A DNA stretch of 34,270 nucleotides from Rhodospirillaceae bacterium (GTDB taxonomy: Bacteria; Pseudomonadota; Alphaproteobacteria; UBA2966). A program made the translations under genes and the position numbers. Of the stretch, positions 7,457 to 15,720 are shown piece by piece (the stretch's first letter is position 1; each line of letters starts with the position of its first letter). The stretch lies in assembly GCA_002690215.1 (NCBI GenBank), contig NZDS01000182.1, forward strand, positions 1-34,270. The letters are read 5' to 3'. The notes under the pieces were generated by a model. It did not search any database and had not been told where the DNA came from. It saw nothing but the letters and a program-made list of their open reading frames with translations.

Positions 7457-8164
7457 ATGTTGTCGAACGACATAAAAAAGGACGCGATGCGAACGTTCTC
7501 AGTGCTGATGGAGGGAGGGACCGCCATCGTTCCGACCCACGTCGGATACGCGTTTGTCGGCATTTCCGAGGAAGCCATTCACAACACGTTCGTCGCCAAG
7601 CGCCGGGCACCAGGCAAATTGCACGCGTTTACGGGTTGTAAGCCGTTGCACGACGCACTGCACGTCGTCGACGATCGGGCCAGCGCCGCGGTTGACGCGA
7701 TCTGGCGTGAACATGGTCTGACCATCGGCTGCGTCGCCCCGGCGCGCCTCGATCATCCGATCATGAAAAAACTGCCCAAAACCGTCTTTCAGCAAAGCAT
7801 CAAGGACGGCACGGTGGCAATGCTGCTGGGCGCCGGCCCGTTCCTCGACGAGCTCGGCCGTTTGAGCCTTGAAAATGAAATCGCGATAATCGGCTCTTCG
7901 GCCAACCTGACCCACCGCGGCGTGAAGTATCGCACCGAGGATATCGAGCCCGAAATCCTGGCCGCCGCTGATTTGGTTATCGACTACGGTCTCATGCGGT
8001 GGGTGTCGTACAACTTTTCCTCAACGATGATCGACTTCCGTGACTATTCGGTGGTCCGATACGGCGCTTGTTTCGACCTCATCCAGGACATTCTGCGGCG
8101 TCAGTTCGGCATCGTCATCGCAGACCACGCCGATGATGCGTCCGGGATTCCCAGCGCAAGTTGA
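7457..8164 (+). CDS. YrdC/Sua5-like domain protein
   Basis: This 235-residue single-domain protein is related to Sua5/YciO/YrdC, which make threonylcarbamoyl-AMP for the t6A modification of tRNA. Visible features are the GGTAIVPTHVGYAF strand-loop, the basic KRRAPGK segment at the substrate site and the GSSANLTHRG motif matching the family S-x-N signature. It is diverged: the usual KRP motif and SGxP ending are altered, so it may be a paralogue with another nucleotide or carbamoyl substrate. The ATG at 7457 is chosen over the frame start at 7436; an AGGG lies a little far upstream. It is transcribed away from gpmI and converges on the decayed lyase gene, overlapping it slightly. It is a single gene at the edge of the inserted segment. 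Confidence 0.7.
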   Translation: MLSNDIKKDAMRTFSVLMEGGTAIVPTHVGYAFVGISEEAIHNTFVAKRRAPGKLHAFTGCKPLHDALHVVDDRASAAVDAIWREHGLTIGCVAPARLDHPIMKKLPKTVFQQSIKDGTVAMLLGAGPFLDELGRLSLENEIAIIGSSANLTHRGVKYRTEDIEPEILAAADLVIDYGLMRWVSYNFSSTMIDFRDYSVVRYGACFDLIQDILRRQFGIVIADHADDASGIPSAS

Positions 8165-8568
8165 GGTTCATACCTCGGCCTCACCGCGGCCGCCGGCTTG
8201 GCGATCGGCAAAGTCGAGGAAAAAACGTCCTTGTCCGGCGTATGGCCGCAACGTTTCGGAAACACCTGGTCCTCGATGAACAAGCCGGCAACGCCCGCTT
8301 TTTCGAATTCGCGTACTGCCCGCACGACGTTGGTCGGGTTGCCGAACCCGGTACCGCCATCGGCGAACACCGGCAGATCGACGGCGTCACAGACCCGGGC
8401 GCAATGGTTGGCGAGTTCGCGCAACGACAATTGCGAACTGTCGGGCTCGCCGAGCAACACGCCGCTGGCCGCGATGCGGGCGCTCAGCGAAACGTGCACG
8501 CCGGGCGTGGCCAGAATCTTGTCGGCCAGAATCAGCCCCTTCAAGCGGTCGTATGCCTCATTCACCAT
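8101..8568 (-). pseudogene. Decayed isocitrate lyase/PEP mutase-family gene
   Basis: The frame matches the PEP mutase/isocitrate lyase superfamily (methylisocitrate lyase, dimethylmalate lyase, oxaloacetate decarboxylase): a start helix, then LSLRELANH, CDAVDLPVFAD, TGFGN, VREFEKAGVAGLFIEDQ and the catalytic-loop motif PKRCGH. Three defects are visible. About 13-15 residues are missing between LSARI and AASGVLLG. The metal-site motif DxD reads DGG. Homology ends shortly after KRCGH, leaving about 155 residues instead of about 280-300. The start overlaps the end of leuD, so it was the last gene of that operon. It probably cleaved the product of the LeuCD-like hydratase. Confidence 0.7.
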
Positions 8569-9214
8569 CCTCCGCTGCTTCGTGAAAATCGATTTCGTAA
8601 ACCCAGGGGCGGGCCTCGCGGTCGCGCGCCTGGAAAGCGGCAATGTCATCTTCGTGGTTTAGCGCAACATCGATTTCATCCAGGCCGCGCAGCAGGACGT
8701 CGCGTCGATCGGGGTTCACCGAGAAAGCAACCGGCGGGCGGTCGCCGACCGGCGTTATGAGGCATGCCTCCAGATCGACCACGATCCGCACCGGGACATC
8801 GCTGTCCGCAACGAGGGCGACCAATCGGGCGTGCTTTTCGGGTTCGAGCGCAATCGGCAGCAAACCCTTGCGGAAGGCGTTGGCCTGAAAAATCTCGGCG
8901 TAACTTTCGGCGATGACACAGCGGATCCCGGCCCCGAGCAACGCCCAGACCGCATGTTCGCGCGACGAGCCGCAGCCGAAGTTCCGCCCCGTCAGCAGCA
9001 CCTTGGCCTGGGTAAACTGCGGCCGGTCGAGAATGAATTGGTCACGCTCGCCACCCTCAGCGGATTCACGCCAGTCGAGGAACAAGCCCTCGCCGATGCG
9101 CGACATGTCGGTGCCGATCCGCTTGAATATGCCGGCCGGAATAATGGCATCGGTGTCGATGTTGTCGCGCAACAGCGGCGCCACGATACCCTCGACGGTG
9201 GCGAAGGGTTCCAT
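8558..9214 (-). CDS. leuD: LeuD-like hydratase small subunit (aconitase family)
   Basis: This 218-residue protein is the swivel-domain small subunit of 3-isopropylmalate dehydratase-type enzymes. It has the N-terminal NIDTDAIIPA motif, GRNFGCGSSREHA (the substrate-recognition loop) and the FRKGLLPI segment. It pairs with the large subunit encoded 4 bases upstream. In leucine synthesis such enzymes interconvert 2- and 3-isopropylmalate. Here no other leucine gene is near, and the neighbours are a tricarboxylate-type transporter and a lyase remnant. A catabolic role on a branched di- or tricarboxylate (for example a dimethylmaleate, citraconate or aconitate relative) is therefore at least as likely. 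The symbol reflects homology only. Confidence 0.88.
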   Translation of the reverse strand: MEPFATVEGIVAPLLRDNIDTDAIIPAGIFKRIGTDMSRIGEGLFLDWRESAEGGERDQFILDRPQFTQAKVLLTGRNFGCGSSREHAVWALLGAGIRCVIAESYAEIFQANAFRKGLLPIALEPEKHARLVALVADSDVPVRIVVDLEACLITPVGDRPPVAFSVNPDRRDVLLRGLDEIDVALNHEDDIAAFQARDREARPWVYEIDFHEAAEDGE

Positions 9215-9218
9215 GGCT

Positions 9219-10631
9219 TCAGTCCTCCAACCGACGCCAATCGGTGAGCCGTCCGCGGACAGCCGCCGCCGCCGCCGTCGCCGGGCTCACCAGGTGGCTT
9301 CGGGCGCCGCTTCCCTGGCGTCCCTCGAAGTTGCGATTAGACGTCGTGGCGCAGCGGCTGCCACTCGGCACCAGTTCGCCGCCGACGGCGCAACACAGGG
9401 AACAGCCGGCTTCATGCCATTCGAAACCGGCGGCGCGGAAAACCTCCGCCAATCCCTCGGCCTCGGCCTGTCGCCGGACCGCGGCGGATCCGGGGGCGAT
9501 GATCGCCCGAACTCCCGCGGCGACCGCGCGCCCTTGGGCGACCCGTGCGGCGGCGCGGAGGTCGCCGAGCCGGCCATTGGTGCATGAGCCGATAAACACC
9601 GTTTGCACGGGGACCCCCTCTATCGGCGTTCCTGGAACCAGCCCCATGTATTCGAGGGCATGTCGTTTCGCCGCCCGGATTTCCGGGATCGCGAAGGAAC
9701 CGGGATCGGGAACCCGTCCGCTGATCGGGATCGCGTCCTCCGGACTGGTTCCCCAGGTGACCATGGGTTCGATGGTGCCGGCGTCAATCCGCACTTCGCG
9801 GTCGAATCGCGCCGCTGGGTCGCTATGCAGCGCCCGCCAAGCAATCAAGGCCTGTGTCCAGCGGGCGCCCTTCGGTGCGAAGCGGCGTCCCCGCAGATAG
9901 TCGAAAACCTTCTGATCCGGCGCCACAAGCGCAATGCGGGCGCCGAATTCGATGGCCATATTGCAGAGTGTCAAGCGCTCCTCGATCGGCAGCGCGTCGA
10001 CCGCTGCACCACGGAATTCGACCGCATGCCCGGTTGCGCCGTCGGCTCCGATTTGTCCAAGGATCGCCAGCACAAGGTCTTTGCCGCTGGCGTGCGGCGA
10101 CAGATATCCGTTGATCGTCAGGCGCATCGTCGCGGGCTTGGACAGGACCAGGGTTTGCGTCGATAACACGTGCTCGACGTCGCTGGTGCCAATGCCGAAG
10201 GCCACCGCGCCGAGGGCACCCAGCGTGCAGGTGTGGCTGTCGCCGCAAACGGTGATCAAACCTGGCAAGACGATGGCTAGTTCATGGGCAATGACATGGG
10301 TGATGCCGTGGTCGGCGTCGCCCAGGTCGAACAAACGGATCCCGGCGTCCTTCGCGTTGGCGCGCAAGGCGCGGATGAATTCGCGCCCCGGGGCGAAGGT
10401 GGCCTCGTCCCGACCCGGCCGGGTGGCGACCATATGATCAACCGTGGCGGCGCTCAGTCCGGGATTGCGAACGCGCCGAGCCGCCGTTGCAAGGGCGCGA
10501 AAGGCCTCCATCGAGGTGATTTCGTACAACATGTGGCGATCGACGTGCACCATGTCGCGGCCATCTTCGAAGCGGCGAACAACGTGGCTGTCCCAGATCT
10601 TGTCGAACAGGGTCTGCGCCGGAGCTGCCAT
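9219..10631 (-). CDS. leuC: LeuC-like hydratase large subunit (aconitase family)
   Basis: This 470-residue protein has the three aconitase-type domains and the [4Fe-4S] ligands: Cys in FIGSCTNGR and the two Cys of EAGCSLC. It also shows TLFDKIWDSHVV, CGDSHTCTLGALGA, FGIGTSDVEHVL and SNRNFEGRQG. Several positions depart from canonical proteobacterial LeuC: AHELAIVLPG where PEQG-type residues are usual, TCTLGALGA instead of TSTHGAFGA, and SLCCAVGG instead of SMCLAMN. This supports a paralogue with a different substrate. It lies 12 bases after the MBL-fold gene and 4 bases before leuD, so the three are surely co-transcribed. Isopropylmalate isomerase remains possible. Confidence 0.88.
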   Translation of the reverse strand: MAAPAQTLFDKIWDSHVVRRFEDGRDMVHVDRHMLYEITSMEAFRALATAARRVRNPGLSAATVDHMVATRPGRDEATFAPGREFIRALRANAKDAGIRLFDLGDADHGITHVIAHELAIVLPGLITVCGDSHTCTLGALGAVAFGIGTSDVEHVLSTQTLVLSKPATMRLTINGYLSPHASGKDLVLAILGQIGADGATGHAVEFRGAAVDALPIEERLTLCNMAIEFGARIALVAPDQKVFDYLRGRRFAPKGARWTQALIAWRALHSDPAARFDREVRIDAGTIEPMVTWGTSPEDAIPISGRVPDPGSFAIPEIRAAKRHALEYMGLVPGTPIEGVPVQTVFIGSCTNGRLGDLRAAARVAQGRAVAAGVRAIIAPGSAAVRRQAEAEGLAEVFRAAGFEWHEAGCSLCCAVGGELVPSGSRCATTSNRNFEGRQGSGARSHLVSPATAAAAAVRGRLTDWRRLED

Positions 10632-10643
10632 CGGCGGCCCCTT

Positions 10644-11531
10644 TCAGCCGACGTGCGAGGCCGGCCGGGGGGGAGCCAACGGCACGACCATGCCGTCCTC
10701 GGCCCAGACGATGGTGCCATCGAACAGTTCGGCCATTTCGGCGATGAGACCTTCGCGCAGGCCCGGCGCATCCATTTGCGAGGGAATGTGGCTGGCCACC
10801 AAAATCTTGATCTGGGCCTCGGCGGCAATGCGGGCAATTTCCAGATGGCCCGCGGCGCCCCGCCGCCATTCCGGCCCTGGGGCGGTGCCGGAGATCTGAT
10901 GACACATGTGGATCATGACATCGACGCCTTCGGCAAGGCGCGTGAAGGCCGCCGAGGGTCCGGCGTCTCCCGAGTAGGCGAGTGAGACTCCATCCCCGTC
11001 CAGGCGATAGCCGAGACAGGACAAATAGGGTTGGGCGTGAGGAACCTCGACGCATCGCAGTCGCCAGTCGTGGCCACCGATGCTGTCTCCGGCGGCCAAT
11101 TCCTGCACGACCGGTTCGGGCCACGGCCGCGGCGGCGTCCCGCCGCGCAGGACATAGGTTTCCAGGCTCGGCTGGTGCTCGGTGCGAGCCGTGAGATCGG
11201 CGGCGAAGGCGCCGTCTTTGCCGATCAGTCGGTCGCACAGTCGGGCTGTGCCCTCGGGGCCGAAGACCTGGATCTCGGGATGGCTGCCGTTGTTTTGATC
11301 CCACCGGGTCAGCAGCAGGCGAACACCGTCGAGGCAATGATCGTAGTGCAGATGCGAGAAGACCAAGTGGCTGACGTCCAGCGGCTGCTTGCCGGCCTCG
11401 AGCAGTCGCTGATAGGCGCCCGGTCCGTGATCCAACAAAATGACGTCGCCGCCAATTTCAACCATGTACCCCGAACTCGCCCGCTCAAGCGATGGGGACG
11501 GCGTTCCGGATCCCAATACGGTGATCTTCAT
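10644..11531 (-). CDS. MBL-fold metal-dependent hydrolase (RNase Z-like)
   Basis: This 295-residue metallo-beta-lactamase-fold protein has the N-terminal ITVLGSGTP strand typical of the RNase Z/arylsulfatase-like branch, the metal motif HLHYDH (around residues 60-65), SGDAGPS as the Asp-bearing strand, and a C-terminal SHIPS histidine. It probably binds two zinc ions and hydrolyses an ester, thioester or phosphodiester; the substrate cannot be read from sequence. No signal peptide is present, so it is cytoplasmic. Its start overlaps the tctA stop by ATGA and leuC follows after 12 bases, which places it in the uptake and catabolism operon. A role in hydrolysing an imported ester or a CoA ester would fit, but is inference. 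Confidence 0.85.
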   Translation of the reverse strand: MKITVLGSGTPSPSLERASSGYMVEIGGDVILLDHGPGAYQRLLEAGKQPLDVSHLVFSHLHYDHCLDGVRLLLTRWDQNNGSHPEIQVFGPEGTARLCDRLIGKDGAFAADLTARTEHQPSLETYVLRGGTPPRPWPEPVVQELAAGDSIGGHDWRLRCVEVPHAQPYLSCLGYRLDGDGVSLAYSGDAGPSAAFTRLAEGVDVMIHMCHQISGTAPGPEWRRGAAGHLEIARIAAEAQIKILVASHIPSQMDAPGLREGLIAEMAELFDGTIVWAEDGMVVPLAPPRPASHVG

Positions 11532-13051
11532 GCCTGCATTCCCCTGTCATTGCTGATCGTATTTCGCGTTCTGAAGCCGCGGTAGATGGCCCGCCCGATG
11601 ACGACCGCAGTCAGGGCCAGCATTGCCAAAGCGATCGGATATTCGATCAGCGATGCAAAGCTTGCTTCGGTCAAGATATAGGCCTGACTGAGCGAGAGTT
11701 CGAGCATCGGCGTCAAGACGAAACCGATGATGAAGGGAACAAAGGGGTAGTCGAGTTTTCGCATCAGATACCCGAGGATGCCGAAAGCGATCGTCAAGCC
11801 GACGGCGAAAATGCTCTGGTCATTCAGATAGGCGCCCATCAGGCAGAGAAATATAAGCGCCGGCAGAATGACCGGGCGGGGAATGGTCAAGACCTTGGCG
11901 AAAAGTTTCAGACCGGCGCCGCCGATCGCCAGATTGATGAAATTGGCGATGATCATGGCCGCGAACATGCCGTAGATCAGCCGCCCATGATCGTCGAACA
12001 TCCAAGGCCCGGGGGCCACGCCGTGGATGATGAAGGCGCCGACCAGCAACGCCGAGGTCACGTTTCCCGGTATGCCGAGCGTCAGCAGGGGAATCAGATT
12101 GGCCCCGACGACGGCGCTGTTGGCCGCTTCGGCGGCCGCCACGCCCTCAATCTCGCCCTTGCCGAAGGCCGCCGGGTTGGGCGACGCCCGGCGGGCCGCA
12201 CCGTAGCCGAGGAAGCCGGAGATGGTCGCGCCCAGCCCCGGCAAGGCGCCGATGAAGGTGCCGATCAGTGCCGAGCGAAGAATGGTCCTGCGCAGCGAGA
12301 CAAATTGACCCAGGGTCAAGCGGTCGTCCGGCAGGGAACGGATGGTGCCGGCGTCGAATGTGCCGCTTTGCCGGTGCCGAACGTGGGTCTCGATCTGCAG
12401 CAGCACCTCCGACAGGGCCAACATGCCGATGCCGATCGCCATGATCGGAATGCCGCTGATCAGATCGATATTGTCGAAGGTCAGGCGCGGCATGCTCAGG
12501 GTCGGGTCGGTGCCGATGGTGGCGAAGAGAATGCCCAGCGCCGTAGCGATCAAGCCCTTGTTGAGCGAGCTTCCCATCAACCCGGAGATCATCGCGAAGG
12601 CAAAGACAATGACCGAGCAGATCTCCACCGGGCCCAGTTTCAGGGCCACCACAGCGAGCGGCGCGGCGACCGTGATCAAGACGATATCGCTGAACAGGTC
12701 GCCACAGACGGAGGCTCCTAGTGCCGTCTGCATGGCCTTGACCGGATAGCCCTTTTTCGCCAGCGGGTAGCCGTCGATAGCGGTCGCCGCGGCTTCCGGC
12801 GAGCCCGGCGTATTCAGCAAGATGCCCGATATCGAGCCGCCGAAGCTGCCGCCCTTGTTGACCGAAATCAAAAACGACAGGGCCGCCAGAGGCGACATGG
12901 AATAAGTCAGCGGCACGGCGATGGCAATCGCCATCGGGGCGTTCAAACCGGGGATCGCGCCGACAATGATGCCCAGGATCACGCCCAGGGCGACGACGGC
13001 GGTGTTGGCCAGGGTGAAGGCGTCTTGAACGCCGAGAAAGATCTCTTCCAT
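11528..13051 (-). CDS. tctA: Tripartite tricarboxylate transporter permease TctA
   Basis: This protein of about 507 residues is the large membrane component of a tripartite tricarboxylate transporter, with about 11-12 hydrophobic segments. Family motifs include GAIPGLNAPMAIAIAVPLTY in the first repeat, GGSFGGSISGILLNTPGSPEAAATA, and the second-repeat counterpart around GALPGLGATISGFLGYGAARR. It forms the ion-driven translocation path with TctB and takes substrate from periplasmic TctC. The ATG at 13051 shares one base with the tctB stop (TGATG); a GTG at 13054 is also possible. The substrate class in characterised systems is citrate or other carboxylates. Confidence 0.95.
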   Translation of the reverse strand: MEEIFLGVQDAFTLANTAVVALGVILGIIVGAIPGLNAPMAIAIAVPLTYSMSPLAALSFLISVNKGGSFGGSISGILLNTPGSPEAAATAIDGYPLAKKGYPVKAMQTALGASVCGDLFSDIVLITVAAPLAVVALKLGPVEICSVIVFAFAMISGLMGSSLNKGLIATALGILFATIGTDPTLSMPRLTFDNIDLISGIPIMAIGIGMLALSEVLLQIETHVRHRQSGTFDAGTIRSLPDDRLTLGQFVSLRRTILRSALIGTFIGALPGLGATISGFLGYGAARRASPNPAAFGKGEIEGVAAAEAANSAVVGANLIPLLTLGIPGNVTSALLVGAFIIHGVAPGPWMFDDHGRLIYGMFAAMIIANFINLAIGGAGLKLFAKVLTIPRPVILPALIFLCLMGAYLNDQSIFAVGLTIAFGILGYLMRKLDYPFVPFIIGFVLTPMLELSLSQAYILTEASFASLIEYPIALAMLALTAVVIGRAIYRGFRTRNTISNDRGMQA

Positions 13052-13494
13052 CACGGCAGCGCCAAACGCAGGCCGTACCAGACCAGGTAGTAGCTGCCCA
13101 GCGGAAAGGCCACGGCGACGGCGATCAACCAGCCGCGCGCGGCCCCCGTCGGTCGCATCAGGAAGCCTATGAAGATGATCGTCGCCGTTCCACCGATCAC
13201 GAATCCCAGGGCTGCGGTGGCTGCCAGCGCCAGAGTCAGCAAGACCGCGGAGGCGACGACAAAGAGCGCCGAAAAGCGGTCAATGGCGGGCACGCTGCGT
13301 TTGCCGGCGAACCCGGCGACAATGGTTTGCAGGATGGCCAGCACGACGATCACAGTGACCACCGCAGTGGGCATAAAGGCTGGTGCGATCTCCCCCTCGT
13401 CACCGGGTACGGATTCGATGGGAATCACCCAAAGGGCCAACACCAAGCCGACGACAGCAAGAATCGGCCCGGTGATCAGATCCGCTGCGCGCAT
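13051..13494 (-). CDS. tctB: Tripartite tricarboxylate transporter small permease TctB
   Basis: This 147-residue protein has four predicted membrane helices (about 8-24, 40-56, 72-108 as a pair, and 118-140), the typical TctB architecture. It is the small membrane subunit that supports TctA. It is encoded between the receptor and TctA genes, the standard order for this family. The stop overlaps the tctA start, which suggests coupled translation. A strong stem-loop separates it from tctC. Confidence 0.9.
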   Translation of the reverse strand: MRAADLITGPILAVVGLVLALWVIPIESVPGDEGEIAPAFMPTAVVTVIVVLAILQTIVAGFAGKRSVPAIDRFSALFVVASAVLLTLALAATAALGFVIGGTATIIFIGFLMRPTGAARGWLIAVAVAFPLGSYYLVWYGLRLALP

Positions 13495-13504
13495 CGGGAA
13501 GCAT

Positions 13505-13530
13505 CGTGGGGCCGCTGACGCGGCCCCACG
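13505..13530 (-). promoter_or_regulatory. Intercistronic stem-loop between tctC and tctB
   Basis: A perfect 11-bp inverted repeat (13505-13515 and 13520-13530) with a 4-base loop sits in the 46-base gap between tctC and tctB. No T-run follows it on the minus strand, so it is not a standard terminator. Such structures commonly protect the receptor mRNA or reduce read-through, giving more receptor than permease. Confidence 0.6.
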
Positions 13531-13540
13531 GTCCTTGGTC

Positions 13541-14506
13541 CTATTTCAGCGACTTGACCATGTTGACGTAGCGCTCGTAGGCGGCGTCGATGCTGGCCTT
13601 GAGGCCATCCGGACCGAGCTGCTCCTCGGGGAACGGCAATTTCGCCAGGATGGCGCGTACGGCGCCGCCCTGGCTGGCCTTCTGAATAGCGCTGACCAGC
13701 GTCTTCTTGACGTCGCCGGGTAGACCCTTAGGCGCCGCGATCAGGAAGTGCGCCTCGAAGGTGATGGGATAGCCGAGTGCCATCACGGTGGGCACATCCG
13801 GGGTGTCGATCAGTGGCTCCCCCCGCAGACTGGCCAAAACAGTGATCTTGTTCTTGCCCAGCATCTTGACGTGGCTGCCACCGGAGAAACCCAGATCGGT
13901 GTGGCCGCCAAGGACGTTCTTCATCGCCCCCGATCCGCCCTTGGTCGGGATGGTCTTGATGTTGGTGCCTTCCTTTTTGTTGACGAAACGAACGAACAGC
14001 TTGTCGAACGGCGTCACCGCGGAATAGGTGAGCTTGTTACCCTTCTTGGCATAGGCGATCATTTCCGCCCAGGTTTTGAAAGGGGCATCGGCCTTGGCGT
14101 AGATCCCTTCCTGCGCCTTGCTGAGGCTCTCGAGATAATCGAAATCGTCCTTGGTGTACGGCGTCTTGCCTGGAATCGCTGCGGTGTTGAAAGCGAAAGT
14201 CGGCGTCACCGCCATCACCAGGGTGTAGCCGTCCGGCGCCGCCAGCTTTGCCGCCGCCGCTGCTTTGGCGCCGCCGCCGCCGGCCCTGACTTCCTTGACC
14301 ACGGGTTGGCCGAGAACCGCCTCCATCTCTTTCGACAAGGCGGTGGCCAGCGTATCGGTGCTGCCGCCGGCGCGGAAGCCGACGATCAATTTGATCGGTT
14401 TGTCCGGATACTCGGCACGTGCCGGCAGCGCCCCGAAAGCCAGCACCGCGGCAACTGCCAGAGTTGTGGTGAACCTCAACATGGTAGAGAAGGAATGGTG
14501 TGTCAT
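13541..14506 (-). CDS. tctC: Tripartite tricarboxylate transporter substrate-binding protein TctC
   Basis: This 321-residue periplasmic receptor of the Bug/TctC family has a signal peptide cleaved after ARA at about residue 32, then the canonical mature start YPDKPIKLIVGF. The ligand loop AGGSTDTLA, the segment around LAAPDGYTLV and the C-terminal helices are all in place. The ATG at 14506 is preferred over an upstream TTG because a GAGAGGC ribosome binding site precedes it and the signal peptide length is then normal. It captures an unknown carboxylate for TctAB. It follows the MarR gene by 30 bases and is probably under its control. Confidence 0.92.
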   Translation of the reverse strand: MTHHSFSTMLRFTTTLAVAAVLAFGALPARAEYPDKPIKLIVGFRAGGSTDTLATALSKEMEAVLGQPVVKEVRAGGGGAKAAAAAKLAAPDGYTLVMAVTPTFAFNTAAIPGKTPYTKDDFDYLESLSKAQEGIYAKADAPFKTWAEMIAYAKKGNKLTYSAVTPFDKLFVRFVNKKEGTNIKTIPTKGGSGAMKNVLGGHTDLGFSGGSHVKMLGKNKITVLASLRGEPLIDTPDVPTVMALGYPITFEAHFLIAAPKGLPGDVKKTLVSAIQKASQGGAVRAILAKLPFPEEQLGPDGLKASIDAAYERYVNMVKSLK

Positions 14507-14536
14507 GATTTTTCTGCCTCTCAAGTTTGGATTTTC

Positions 14537-15055
14537 TTATCCGTTCGGTCCCATTTCCGAACGGCAGGTGTAGTCGGTCAGCTTGGCGAGAACACGGTAA
14601 AAGGCTGTCACTTCGCCGGGCGTCAGGATGTTCGCCAGTTCGATTTGACGGGCCTGAGAGATCGGCGCGATATGTTTGAAGGCGCGCCGCCCCGACGCGG
14701 TCAATCCGATCCGTTTGCTGCGCCCATCCGCCCTGTCGGTGCGTGAGGAAACCCAGCCGTGCCGCTCCATGCTCTTGATCGTGCGGCTGACTTGCGCCTT
14801 GTCCATCTGGGACAAGCGGGAAATGGTGGCCGGTGTTTGGCCTGGGAAATGACCGACGAACAGCAGAATACGCCGCTGCGACGTAGTGATGCTGATACCC
14901 CGACCCGAGAATCGGTGGGTCTGGCGACTGATCATGTTGAGCAGGACCGCCAAGCGGAAGGTGAAGAAATCCTCCAACCGGGGGGCGCTGGGATTTGCGT
15001 CGGGCTTCGGCGGCTGTCGAAGCAACTCCAGGCTGGGTGTGATTTCCGTGACCAT
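14537..15055 (-). CDS. MarR-family transcriptional regulator
   Basis: This 172-residue winged-helix protein has the MarR layout: an N-terminal dimerisation helix, a recognition region (TPATISRLSQMDKAQVSRTIKSMERHGWV, given here only as the span of about residues 78-106), a beta-wing with RTDRADGRSKRIGLT, and C-terminal helices. It lies first in the operon, 30 bases before tctC, and probably represses its own promoter and the transport genes until the substrate or a CoA ester is bound. A palindromic site overlaps the -10 of the likely promoter (separate entry). Confidence 0.88.
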   Translation of the reverse strand: MVTEITPSLELLRQPPKPDANPSAPRLEDFFTFRLAVLLNMISRQTHRFSGRGISITTSQRRILLFVGHFPGQTPATISRLSQMDKAQVSRTIKSMERHGWVSSRTDRADGRSKRIGLTASGRRAFKHIAPISQARQIELANILTPGEVTAFYRVLAKLTDYTCRSEMGPNG

Positions 15056-15070
15056 GCGACCGCCAAATTA

Positions 15071-15085
15071 GTAGACAAAGTCAAC
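15071..15085. promoter_or_regulatory. Candidate MarR operator
   Basis: GTAGAC-AAA-GTCAAC is an imperfect palindrome with one mismatched pair, located 16 bases upstream of the MarR ATG. It overlaps the putative -10 hexamer, as expected for autorepression by a dimeric winged-helix protein. Confidence 0.4.
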
Positions 15086-15113
15086 GATATTTTTTTTGAT
15101 CCCGGTGAGTCAA
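15084..15113 (-). promoter_or_regulatory. Candidate promoter of the marR-tct-leuCD operon
   Basis: On the minus strand TTGACT (15113-15108) is followed after 18 bases, including a run of eight A, by TATCGT (15089-15084). The spacing is slightly long but acceptable. The palindromic operator candidate begins at the -10 element. Confidence 0.4.
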
Positions 15114-15249
15114 TAGCGTTTGAGCGAACGACATGATCGGGGTGCGTCGTTGACAGCCCGCACCAAGGTCCACGGATTGTGACCCCTACGGGCTGGATCC
15201 CATGTCCGATTGAGGGCGGGGTGTTGCCCCTGTTGCCAAGCGGGAGCTC

Positions 15250-15708
15250 TCATTCCCGGTGGTAGGGGTGGCCGGTGAGGATGGCCGACGCGCGGTAAAG
15301 CTGCTCCGCCAGCATCACCCGGACCAGCATGTGGGGCCAGGTCATGGCGCCCAGCGAGAGCACAATATCGGCGCGTCCGGTCAGCGCCTTGTCGAGGCCA
15401 TCGGCGCCGCCGATGACGAAGCCGATATGACGCACACCGGAATCGCGCCAGCGTCCCAGGGTCTTGGCCAAGGCGGTGCTGGATAGTTCGCGGCCGCCGC
15501 CGTCGAGAGCGACCATGGTGGCGCCTTCCGGCAACGCCGCCAGCAGCCGTTCGCCTTCGCGCTTGATGCGCTCGGCTGTGGGTAGCGGCTTGCGTTCCTC
15601 TATCTCCTTGAGTTCCACCGGCCAGGGCAGACGTCCGGCGTAGTCCTCATAGAGCTCCCGCGTGGCATCGCGGCGGCTGCGGCCGACGGCGGCGATTACC
15701 AGGCGCAT
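15250..15708 (-). CDS. rlmH: 23S rRNA (pseudouridine1915-N3)-methyltransferase RlmH
   Basis: This 152-residue SPOUT methyltransferase methylates pseudouridine 1915 in helix 69 of 23S rRNA on assembled 70S ribosomes. It shows MRLVIAAVGR at the N-terminus, ALDGGGRELSS, the SAM-knot strand FVIGGADGLDKAL, and the C-terminal LSLGAMTWPHMLVRVMLAEQ with RASAILTGHPYHRE. Length and ending match the family exactly. It follows rsfS by 12 bases, the usual alphaproteobacterial pairing. Confidence 0.96.
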   Translation of the reverse strand: MRLVIAAVGRSRRDATRELYEDYAGRLPWPVELKEIEERKPLPTAERIKREGERLLAALPEGATMVALDGGGRELSSTALAKTLGRWRDSGVRHIGFVIGGADGLDKALTGRADIVLSLGAMTWPHMLVRVMLAEQLYRASAILTGHPYHRE

Positions 15709-15720
15709 GTGGGTACTTGA

